Origin: Saccharothrix luteola
GTDB taxonomy: Bacteria > Actinomycetota > Actinomycetes > Mycobacteriales > Pseudonocardiaceae
Assembly (NCBI RefSeq): GCF_020859565.1
Contig: NZ_JAJHUO010000044.1
Span: 1 to 64,000, forward strand
Reading direction: 5' to 3'
Length of the DNA stretch: 64,000 bases
Shown: in pieces, positions 57,483 to 64,000 of the stretch
Layout of the letters: every line of letters begins with the position of its first letter
Numbering within the stretch: the stretch's first letter is position 1
Translations under genes and position numbers: made by a program
The notes under the pieces: generated by a model
The model's input: only the letters and a program-made list of their open reading frames with translations
What the model was told of the DNA's origin: nothing
Database searches by the model: none

Positions 57483-58688
57483 GTGAGCGATCTTGACGCG
57501 GAATGGGCCGTACAGAGCAACCGGCGCCCGGTGGGCATCGTCGGAGCGGGCCCTGCGGGATTGACCTTGGGGAACCTGCTCCGCGAGGCCGGAATCCCCT
57601 GCGTGGTGCTGGAAAAAGGCACCCGCGAGCACATCGAGACCCGGCCGCGCGCCGGGGTGTTGGAGCACCGCGCGGTGCAAATGTTGACAGAGCACGGGCT
57701 CGCGGACCGGTTGCTCCAAGAGGCGGACAGGCATGGCGCGTGCGAATTCCGGGTGAACGGGGAAGCGCACGAGGTGGACTACGCCACCCTGTACGACGGG
57801 CAGACCCACTACATCTACCCGCAGCAGGAGGTCGTCCAGGACCTCGTGCGGCACTACGTCGACGAGCGCGGCGGCGCGGTGCGGTGGTCGGTCACGGACG
57901 TCGAACTGCACGACATCGAGTCCGCCGAACCGGCTCTGACCTGGACGAACGCCGACGGCACCCGTGAGCGGCTCGACTGCTCGTTCATCGCGGGCGCGGA
58001 TGGGTTCCACGGCGTGACGAGGCGCAGCATCCCGGCGGGCGCGGTGCAGGAGTTCAGCCACCAGCACGGCATCGAGTGGCTGAGCATCCTGGCCGAGGCG
58101 CCGCCGTCCACCCACAAGGTGATTTACGCACTTCACCCGGACGGATTCGCGGGTCATATGCTCCGCAGTTCGACGGTTTCGCGCTACTACCTCCAGGTCC
58201 CGGTGGACGACACCGTGGACAACTGGCCGGACGAGCGCGTGTGGGCGGAGCTGCACAAGCGGTTGGCGCTCAGGGACTCCGACTGGAAGCTCACCGAGGG
58301 GCGCATCGTCGAGAAGCGGATCCTCGACATGCGCAGCCACGTGGTCGAACCAATGAACCACGGCAACCTGTACCTCCTCGGCGACGCCGCGCACATCATC
58401 ACCCCGGTGGGGGCAAAGGGAATGAACCTCGCGTTGCACGACGCCGAGGTGCTCGCCGACGCCCTGGCGCGCTACCACCGAACGGGTGATGAGACGGGGT
58501 TGCGGAGCTACTCCGAGGTGTGCCTGCGACGCGTGTGGCGTGCGCAGGAGTTCTCGCAGTGGATGGTGTTCATGATCCACCGGTCGCCGGAGCCGTTCCT
58601 GAGCCGGTTGGGTCAAGCCAGACTCGAACACCTCATCGCCTCCGGGTCGTCGGCCGGCTATTTCGCCCAAAACTACGTGGGGCCCTAG
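57483..58688 (+). CDS. pobA: 4-hydroxybenzoate 3-monooxygenase-like flavoprotein
   Basis: A 401-residue class A flavin monooxygenase. FAD-binding GIVGAGPAGLTLGNLLREAG, the conserved RPRAGVLEHRAV, the DG motif region IAGADGFHG and the second FAD motif LGDAAHIITPVGAKGMNLA. Hydroxylates 4-hydroxybenzoate to protocatechuate with NAD(P)H and O2. Ungapped comparison with the remembered Pseudomonas sequence keeps the residues equivalent to Tyr201, Arg214 and Tyr222 but has Met for Ser212, so the exact substrate could differ. GTG at 57483 preferred (GGGG six bases before); upstream GTG at 57441 lacks a ribosome site. The ABC importer surrounds it. Confidence 0.87.
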   Translation: MSDLDAEWAVQSNRRPVGIVGAGPAGLTLGNLLREAGIPCVVLEKGTREHIETRPRAGVLEHRAVQMLTEHGLADRLLQEADRHGACEFRVNGEAHEVDYATLYDGQTHYIYPQQEVVQDLVRHYVDERGGAVRWSVTDVELHDIESAEPALTWTNADGTRERLDCSFIAGADGFHGVTRRSIPAGAVQEFSHQHGIEWLSILAEAPPSTHKVIYALHPDGFAGHMLRSSTVSRYYLQVPVDDTVDNWPDERVWAELHKRLALRDSDWKLTEGRIVEKRILDMRSHVVEPMNHGNLYLLGDAAHIITPVGAKGMNLALHDAEVLADALARYHRTGDETGLRSYSEVCLRRVWRAQEFSQWMVFMIHRSPEPFLSRLGQARLEHLIASGSSAGYFAQNYVGP

Positions 58689-59203
58689 GCAGAACATCTT
58701 ACGATTAGCGGGCCCCATTACCGGGGGAACACCCCGCAATGACACCGGAACACCGGCGCCTTGTTCTCCGCCACGGCATTCAGGCGTGCTCGACCCGGAG
58801 AACAAGGCGATGGCCCGATCGAATTACCGGCACATTCGAAGTGTCGTCACGCGCGGACATCCACGCGGACATCCACGACATCGGGTCGATGTATTCGCCG
58901 CCGATTCCACCCGCTGGACGCCCGGACGCACCCGACGACACCCCGTCGGTGACGCCCCAGGCGCGCGGAAATCATCGGCGGACAATTCCGCGAGGCGGCC
59001 GGAAAAGCACTCGACGCGCACGGCGCGTGATCGCACGACGACGGCGCGGTGATCATCGCCGAAGGTCTTCCGCGGCGGGAAAGATGTCGAATCGTTGTGA
59101 ACGATCGCCGTCGAAACCGCGCCCGGAAACCGCTGCCGGCGCGCCCGGACACGACAACGGGCGACCCACGGCGCCGGCGCCCCTGAGGGGGCCGACAAGC
59201 CGC
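58689..59203. other. Intergenic stretch of about 515 bp, no supported gene
   Basis: Between the ends of the convergent pobA and ABC ATPase genes. GC content is lower than in the neighbours and reading frames on both strands are arginine-rich and lack ribosome sites. A 12-base unit CGCGGACATCCA is repeated in tandem near 58853-58876. The region could be a decayed gene or spacer. I found no RNA gene or mobile element ends. Confidence 0.45.
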
Positions 59204-59223
59204 GGATCGCCCGTCGGGCGTCC
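59204..59223 (-). terminator. Candidate hairpin after the ABC ATPase gene
   Basis: GGATCGCCC (59204-59212) pairs with GGGCGTCC (59216-59223) with one bulged base and a three-base loop. It lies about 20 bases after the minus-strand stop. Confidence 0.45.
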
Positions 59224-59242
59224 TGGGCCTAGGAAAGGCCGG

Positions 59243-60124
59243 TCACGTCGTGGCGCGCTCCTCGGCCTCGGCGCGCGAGACCTCCGCCCGCTCCGCCTCG
59301 GCCCACTTCGCCGCCTGCTCCTCGTTCGCCTTGCGCCGCGCCTTGACCTCCTCGGAGGTCTTGCCGACGTTCAGCAGCCGCGCCACCTCGGCCCGCAGCG
59401 CGACGAACGCCTCGGACTCGCGGGTGGTGATCTGGTCGCGCTCGGCGGGCAGGTCGACCTTCAGGTCCGCCACCACGGACGCGGGCGACGTGGAGAGCAC
59501 GAGGATCCGGTCTCCCAGGTAGACGCTCTCGTCGATGTCGTGCGTCACCACGAGGACCGTGGTGTCCTGCTCGGTGCGGACCTTCAGCAGCAGGTCCTCC
59601 AGCTCGAACCGGGTCTGCGCGTCCACCGAGGCGAACGGCTCGTCCATCAGCAGCAGCGCGGGCCGGTAGGCCAGCGCCCTGGCGATGGCGACGCGCTGCT
59701 GCATGCCGCCGGACAGCTGCCACGGGTACTTGCGGCCGGCCGCCGACAGGCCGACCCACTCCAGCGCCTCGGCCGCGCGCGTGCGGCGCTCGGCGCGGCC
59801 CAGGGTGCGGCGCAGCGGGAACTCGACGTTCTTCTGCACCGTCAGCCAGGGGAACAGCGAGCGGCTGTAGTCCTGGAACACCACGGCGAGGTCGTCGGGC
59901 ACGCCGCGGACCTCGTTGCCGTGCAGGCTGATCTCGCCGCGGGTGGGGCGGATCAGCCCGGAGATGGTGCGCAGCAGCGTGGACTTGCCGCAGCCGGACG
60001 GGCCGACGACGCAGACCAACTCGCCGGTGCCGACGGTGAACGACAGGTCGGCGATCGCGGTGTGCGCGCCGTCCTTCGCCTGGTAGGTGTGGCCGAGGTC
60101 GGCCACTTCGAGCATCGCGGTCAT
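59243..60124 (-). CDS. SsuB/TauB-type ABC transporter ATPase
   Basis: A 293-residue ATPase. Walker A GPSGCGKST, Q-loop VVFQDYSRSLFPWLTV, signature LSGGMQQRVAIARAL, Walker B LLLMDEPFASVD and H-loop VVTHDIDES. A charged C-terminal extension of about 40 residues (KARRKANEEQAAKWAEAERAE) is longer than usual. ATG overlaps the permease stop (ATGA at 60121-60124). Powers import through the two permeases encoded just upstream. Substrate inferred to be an aromatic acid from the neighbouring pobA. Confidence 0.92.
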   Translation of the reverse strand: MTAMLEVADLGHTYQAKDGAHTAIADLSFTVGTGELVCVVGPSGCGKSTLLRTISGLIRPTRGEISLHGNEVRGVPDDLAVVFQDYSRSLFPWLTVQKNVEFPLRRTLGRAERRTRAAEALEWVGLSAAGRKYPWQLSGGMQQRVAIARALAYRPALLLMDEPFASVDAQTRFELEDLLLKVRTEQDTTVLVVTHDIDESVYLGDRILVLSTSPASVVADLKVDLPAERDQITTRESEAFVALRAEVARLLNVGKTSEEVKARRKANEEQAAKWAEAERAEVSRAEAEERATT

Positions 60125-60927
60125 ACTGCTTTTTCCTCCACCGTCGCGGGGGTGCGCTCCTGCTTCGGTTGCCACGCAAGGGCTTTGCGCTCGAAGCCGA
60201 GGAGCACGGTGTTGAGGGCATAGCCGAGGACACCCAGCAGGATGATCCCGGCCCACATGTCGGGGAAGTCGAACTCCCGCTGTGCGACGAGGAGTTGCGA
60301 CCCGATCCCGTTGTCGGTTCCGACGAGTTCGGACACGACCATGAGCACCAGCGACAGCGACAGGGAGACCCGCAGCCCGGCGAAGATCTTCGGCGCCGCG
60401 GAGGGCAGGACGACACCGAGGATCCACTGTGGCTTGGGGATGCGGAACACCGCCGAGGTCTCGAACTTCGTGGCGTCGACGGAACGGGCGCCGTCGATGC
60501 TGTTGAGCAGGATGGGCCACAGCACGCCGAAGACGATCGTGGCGAGCTGCATGGTGGTGCCGACGCTGAACAAGAGCAGGAACACCGGCACCAGCAGGGG
60601 CGGCGGGATCGAGCGCATGAACGTCAGCAGGGGCCCGGCGTACTCCGCGGCCTTCTCCGAGCGGCCGAGCGCCACGCCGAGCGAGACGCCGACGACGGCC
60701 GCGATGCCCCAGCCGGCGAGCAGCCGGCCGATGCTCGGGAACACGTGGTCGAACACCGTGTCGGTCAGGAACAGGTCATCGGCCGGGCCGGAGAACCACA
60801 GGTCGTGCGCGGCCACGGCGATCTCGGTGGGGCGGGGGAAGAACGTGTCGTCGGCGTACCAGGTGAGCAGTTCCCAGACCACGACGAGGCCCGCGAACAC
60901 CGCCCACCGCTGCAGGAATCGACTCAC
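60121..60927 (-). CDS. SsuC/TauC-type ABC transporter permease 2
   Basis: A 268-residue permease with about six hydrophobic helices. The binding-protein-dependent transport motif (EAA loop) lies around DATKFETSAVFRIPKPQWILGVVLPSAAPKIFAGLRVS. Overlaps the ATPase start by ATGA and the other permease by ATGA at 60924-60927. Two different permeases in one operon indicate a heterodimeric channel, unlike the homodimer of SsuC. Confidence 0.92.
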   Translation of the reverse strand: MSRFLQRWAVFAGLVVVWELLTWYADDTFFPRPTEIAVAAHDLWFSGPADDLFLTDTVFDHVFPSIGRLLAGWGIAAVVGVSLGVALGRSEKAAEYAGPLLTFMRSIPPPLLVPVFLLLFSVGTTMQLATIVFGVLWPILLNSIDGARSVDATKFETSAVFRIPKPQWILGVVLPSAAPKIFAGLRVSLSLSLVLMVVSELVGTDNGIGSQLLVAQREFDFPDMWAGIILLGVLGYALNTVLLGFERKALAWQPKQERTPATVEEKAV

Positions 60928-61697
60928 GACCGACCTCCGGTGACCGCGCTCCAGCCGACCCAGCGGCGCTGCGCGCGTTCCAGCCCTTCGTTGAGCAGGT
61001 AGCCGATGACGCCCGCGACCACCGTGCCGGCCAGGACGATGTCCATCCGCCCCGCGCCGCTGCGCGCGATCGCGATGTACTGCCCGATGCCGCCGGACCC
61101 GCCTTCCAGCAGCTCCACGCTGACGACCACGACCAGGCTCGTCGTGGCGGCGAGCCGGATTCCGGTCAGCACGAACGGCAGGGCGCTGGGCAGGGCGACC
61201 GACGCCAGCACGCGCACCCGGCCGGAGCCGAACGCCCGCGCGGTCTCGACCAGCAGGGGGTCGAGCTCGTCGAGCGCGTAGATGGTGTTGAACAGGATGG
61301 GCCAGATCGCCGCGTACACGGCGAGGGTGATCTTGGTTTCCGGTCCGATGCCGAGCAGCAGCACCGCCAGCGGGATCAGCGCCACCGACGGGATGGGGCG
61401 CAGGAACTCGACGACGGCGCGGGTCGCGTGCCGGACGGGCGCCACGCTGCCCAGGACGAGGCCGAGCGGGACGGCGATCCCGACCGACAGCGCCACGGCG
61501 ATGAGCACGGCGAGGACCGTCGCGATGACGTCCCGCAGGAAAGCCTCATCCCCCAACAACTTCACGAGTTCCACCGCTACGACGGACGGCGGTGGCAGGT
61601 ACTCCGAGGGAACCAGCCGGAACCGGCCGAACAGCTCCCAGATGACGAGGAACCCGGCCACACCGAGCAGTCCTCGGGTGAGCGCACGCACGCGCAA
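60924..61697 (-). CDS. SsuC/TauC-type ABC transporter permease 1
   Basis: A 257-residue permease with six hydrophobic segments. It carries PSEYLPPPSVVAVELVKLL at the N-terminus, typical of SsuC-like proteins, and the coupling loop VETARAFGSGRVRVLASVALPSALPFVLTGIRLA. First gene of the permease-permease-ATPase operon. ATGA overlap with the next permease. The matching binding protein is encoded 4.4 kb downstream on the same strand. Confidence 0.92.
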   Translation of the reverse strand: MRVRALTRGLLGVAGFLVIWELFGRFRLVPSEYLPPPSVVAVELVKLLGDEAFLRDVIATVLAVLIAVALSVGIAVPLGLVLGSVAPVRHATRAVVEFLRPIPSVALIPLAVLLLGIGPETKITLAVYAAIWPILFNTIYALDELDPLLVETARAFGSGRVRVLASVALPSALPFVLTGIRLAATTSLVVVVSVELLEGGSGGIGQYIAIARSGAGRMDIVLAGTVVAGVIGYLLNEGLERAQRRWVGWSAVTGGRS

Positions 61698-61852
61698 ACG
61701 CCTCTTCCCAGTTGATCAACCCCAGCCAACCCGGCTCAATCTAGAGAGTGAAGTCCCCCGCCACAATGAGTGGCGGGAAAACTTCATGATGTGATCTTGC
61801 AACGCCGGCCCGCAGGTGGCGGGGCGATCGGCTTGCCTTCCGCTCAGTGGAA

Positions 61853-64000
61853 TCAGGGGTTGGCACACGGCGGGTCGTAGGGCAAGTCGGGGAAGTAACC
61901 CGCCCACTGCCGCCCGGTGATCCCGGGGTGCGCGGTGGCGCAGATCCGGTCCACCACCGCGTCCAGGTCGGTCTCCCAGAACCGCAGCACCGAATCGCCC
62001 GCGCTGACCAACGTCCGCCCTTCGGGCGCGAACGCCACCGAGTTCGCGCCCGAGGAGTGCGCGGCGAACACCGCCGACTGCCGGAGGGCCCCGTCGGCAG
62101 GCACGTCGTACAGGCGCAGGGTGCCGTCGGCGTCGGCGGCCACCAGCAGGTCGTCGAACACGGCGACCGCGCGCACCGCCGAGCCGAGCGACTCGGCCGA
62201 GCCGAACCGCACCGCCACGACGTCGTCGGGATCGTGCCGCTGCTCGGGGTGGCGCCACAGCACGGCCTTGCCGTCGGACTCCACCGTCACCACGCCGCCG
62301 GGCGCCGACGGCACCGCGACGACGTACGTGGCGAAGTCCAGCGCGTCGCGGCGGAACCGCTCGGGCCGCATCGGGACGGTCGTGTCCCACTCCTCGACCG
62401 CCCCGCCGTACTTGGCGACCACCAACCGGTCGCCGGTCCGGTCGAACGCCAGCGCGCTGGCCACGAGCTCCGGGTTCGCCTCGTCGGTCAGCTCGGCGAT
62501 CTTCGTCGTGGTTACGACGTCCCACAGCCGCGTCACGCCGTCGTCGAGGCCGCCGGTGGCGAAGTACCCGCCCTTCGGGCTGAACGCCACCAGGTGCGCC
62601 CGCCCCGCCTCGCCGACCAGGTCGGGCGAGACCAGGTTGGTGGTCCGCCACACCCGCACCCGGGCGTCTTCGGCCACGGTGACCAGGTGCTCGCCGTCCG
62701 GGCTCAGCGCCGCGGTGCGGACCGGGCCCGGGTGCGCGGTCAAGGCCCAGGCGGTGCGCGGACCGCGCGGCTCGGAGATGTCGACGAGCCGGAGCTCGCC
62801 CTCGACGTCCACGGTGGCGGCGAGGGGGCGTTCGGCGGCGACCGTGACCGCGCGCACCGTCGCGGGGTGCGCGACCGGCAGGTCGGTGAGGTCGGTGAGC
62901 CGGGTGGACCGGTCGCTCCCCGCGGTGACGAGGCTGCGCCCCTCGGCGGCGAAGGCGACCGCGGTGACCGCGCCGAGGTGCCCGTCGAGCGCGGCGGACT
63001 GGAGCGGCGCGTGCCGGTCGGTGACGTCCCACAGCCGCGCGGACCGGTCGTCGCCCGCCGTGGCCAGCACCCGCGCGTCACCGTTGAACGCCAGGGCGCG
63101 CACGTCACCGCCGTGCCGCAGGGCGGCGGTCTGCCGCGCGGGCCCACCCCGGTCGACGACCTCCCACAGCCGCACCACCCGGTCCTCCCCCGCCGTGGCC
63201 AGCACCCGGCCGCCGTCTCCGACCGCCAGCGCGGTGACCGCGCCGACGCCGCCGACCAGCACGGCGGACGCGCCGGTGGCCAGGTCGACCGCGTGCACCC
63301 GGTCGCCGGAACCGACCGCGACCACGTGCCCGGACAGGAAGGCCACCTCGGGCGACGACTCGCCCGTCACCGGCAGGTCCGCCCGCATACCGCCGGCGGC
63401 CAGGTCCCACGCGCGCGCCCGACCGGCGACGAACCCGGCCACGAGGTAGCGGGAGTCGGGCGAGAACGCCAGGTCCAGCGTCGGCTCGCTCGACAGGTCG
63501 GTGAGCCGGTGCACGATCACCGGACGGCGGGGATCCGTCACCCGCCACACCACGATGCAGTCCTCGGACGCACCGGCGAGCCACTGGCCGTCGTCGGAGA
63601 ACGCCACCACGCGGGTCGCGCCCAGCCCGGCCAACGCGCCGAGGTGCTCCGGGCGGTGGGGGTCGGTCATGTCCACCAGCCGCACGTCCGCGGTGGTGGT
63701 GTCGTCGACGACGGCGAGCAGCGAGGCGGCCGGGCTGACCGCCACCGCGCGGACCCCGCCGATCCGGGTCGCGTAGGGCTCGGTGAACGCGGCGAACAAC
63801 GCGTCCCGCGTCTCCGGCAGCGGCGCGAGCCGGTGCGCGGCCAGCGTGAGCTGCAACGACAGCGCCGGGTCCTCGTCGCGCAGCGCGGCGGCCTGGGTGA
63901 TCACCTTGTGCGCCAACGCGATGTTGCGCTGCTCGGTCGCGGACCGCTCGGCGTTGAACGCGAACACGATCGCGCTGGACGCCAGCACCAGCAGCACGGC
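61853..64000 (-). CDS. Large WD40-repeat protein, 5' end beyond the window
   Basis: Only the C-terminal 715 or so residues are present. A hydrophobic helix (LLVLASSAIVFAFNA) is followed by a short helical segment (ATEQRNIALAHKVITQAAAL) and then at least ten WD40-type repeats with motifs such as VLATAGEDRVVRLWEV, LATAGDDRSARLWDV, LVTVAEDARVRVWRT, ending CATAHPGITGRQWAGYFPDLPYDPPC. This is the C-terminal half of the actinobacterial type that usually begins with an HTH or nSTAND NTPase domain; that part is outside the window. Membrane-anchored beta-propeller, function unknown. Confidence 0.85.
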   Translation of the reverse strand, partial: AVLLVLASSAIVFAFNAERSATEQRNIALAHKVITQAAALRDEDPALSLQLTLAAHRLAPLPETRDALFAAFTEPYATRIGGVRAVAVSPAASLLAVVDDTTTADVRLVDMTDPHRPEHLGALAGLGATRVVAFSDDGQWLAGASEDCIVVWRVTDPRRPVIVHRLTDLSSEPTLDLAFSPDSRYLVAGFVAGRARAWDLAAGGMRADLPVTGESSPEVAFLSGHVVAVGSGDRVHAVDLATGASAVLVGGVGAVTALAVGDGGRVLATAGEDRVVRLWEVVDRGGPARQTAALRHGGDVRALAFNGDARVLATAGDDRSARLWDVTDRHAPLQSAALDGHLGAVTAVAFAAEGRSLVTAGSDRSTRLTDLTDLPVAHPATVRAVTVAAERPLAATVDVEGELRLVDISEPRGPRTAWALTAHPGPVRTAALSPDGEHLVTVAEDARVRVWRTTNLVSPDLVGEAGRAHLVAFSPKGGYFATGGLDDGVTRLWDVVTTTKIAELTDEANPELVASALAFDRTGDRLVVAKYGGAVEEWDTTVPMRPERFRRDALDFATYVVAVPSAPGGVVTVESDGKAVLWRHPEQRHDPDDVVAVRFGSAESLGSAVRAVAVFDDLLVAADADGTLRLYDVPADGALRQSAVFAAHSSGANSVAFAPEGRTLVSAGDSVLRFWETDLDAVVDRICATAHPGITGRQWAGYFPDLPYDPPCANP

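Noticed and set aside
58739..60223. A 494-codon plus-strand frame and shorter frames near 58.8 kb
   Set aside because: It runs antisense to the ABC ATPase and through AT-richer spacer without family similarity.
1..64000. CRISPR arrays, insertion sequences, tRNA or rRNA genes
   Set aside because: No regularly spaced repeats, transposase motifs, terminal inverted repeats or cloverleaf-like T-loop sequences were seen.

Overview
The window is very GC-rich DNA with dense, short-spaced genes, many GTG starts and frequent ATGA/GTGA stop-start overlaps. A WhiB protein, a conservon (Cvn) operon, an ECF41 sigma factor, a SigF/SigB-RsbW pair, an F420-dependent oxidoreductase and a large LuxR regulator of the LAL type all point to a filamentous actinomycete. 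The style fits Pseudonocardiales (Saccharothrix/Actinosynnema/Lentzea-like), but that placement is inference. I see no rRNA, tRNA, CRISPR array, insertion sequence or complete secondary-metabolite cluster.

Layout. 1-6.9 kb: WhiB; an operon for a ThDP enzyme, an F420 oxidoreductase and a small DUF5709-like protein; a G-rich degenerate repeat block; an M50-like membrane protease; an aldo/keto reductase; a DUF4383 membrane protein. 7-17.5 kb: a quinone oxidoreductase behind a SoxR/MerR-type promoter; an ECF sigma/anti-sigma pair with a second anti-sigma-like protein lacking the zinc domain; a DUF1996 lipoprotein; a secreted sugar dehydrogenase with CBM and FN3 domains; an ECF41 sigma factor beside its likely target doxX; a hydrolase; an ArsR regulator. 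17.6-30.3 kb: acyl-CoA ligase plus molybdopterin oxidoreductase; LAL regulator; serine hydrolase; TetR regulator; PHP phosphoesterase; an orphan radical SAM enzyme; a secreted protein. 30.3-37.1 kb: a six-gene branched-chain-type ABC transporter operon (livF-livG-CoA ligase-livH-livM-SBP).

37.2-43 kb is a stress island: RsbW-like kinase, SigF/B, DUF4383 protein, a bacterial eRF1-like factor, topoisomerase IB, a glutamate-cysteine ligase-like enzyme and a STAS anti-anti-sigma factor. Sequences of the form G(G)TTG/GTTT-N15-17-GGGTA(T/C/A/G) precede several of these genes and also whiB and the 6.0 kb DUF4383 gene, so one SigF/B-type regulon appears to span the window. 43-49.4 kb holds what I consider the most unusual module. 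A CHAT-TPR protease is transcribed divergently from a cytoplasmic-type subtilisin, an ECF-like sigma factor and a translationally overlapping small protein; the CHAT gene also leads into a TfoX-like gene and a yeast-type cytosine deaminase.

49.5-56 kb: a GGDEF protein with a degenerate EAL domain, a methyltransferase and a conservon cvnA-cvnB-cvnD that lacks cvnC. 56.2-61.7 kb: an ABC importer whose solute-binding gene is separated from the permease/ATPase genes by a pobA-type hydroxybenzoate monooxygenase, with a perfect inverted repeat between pobA and the binding-protein gene. The window ends inside a large WD40-repeat protein.
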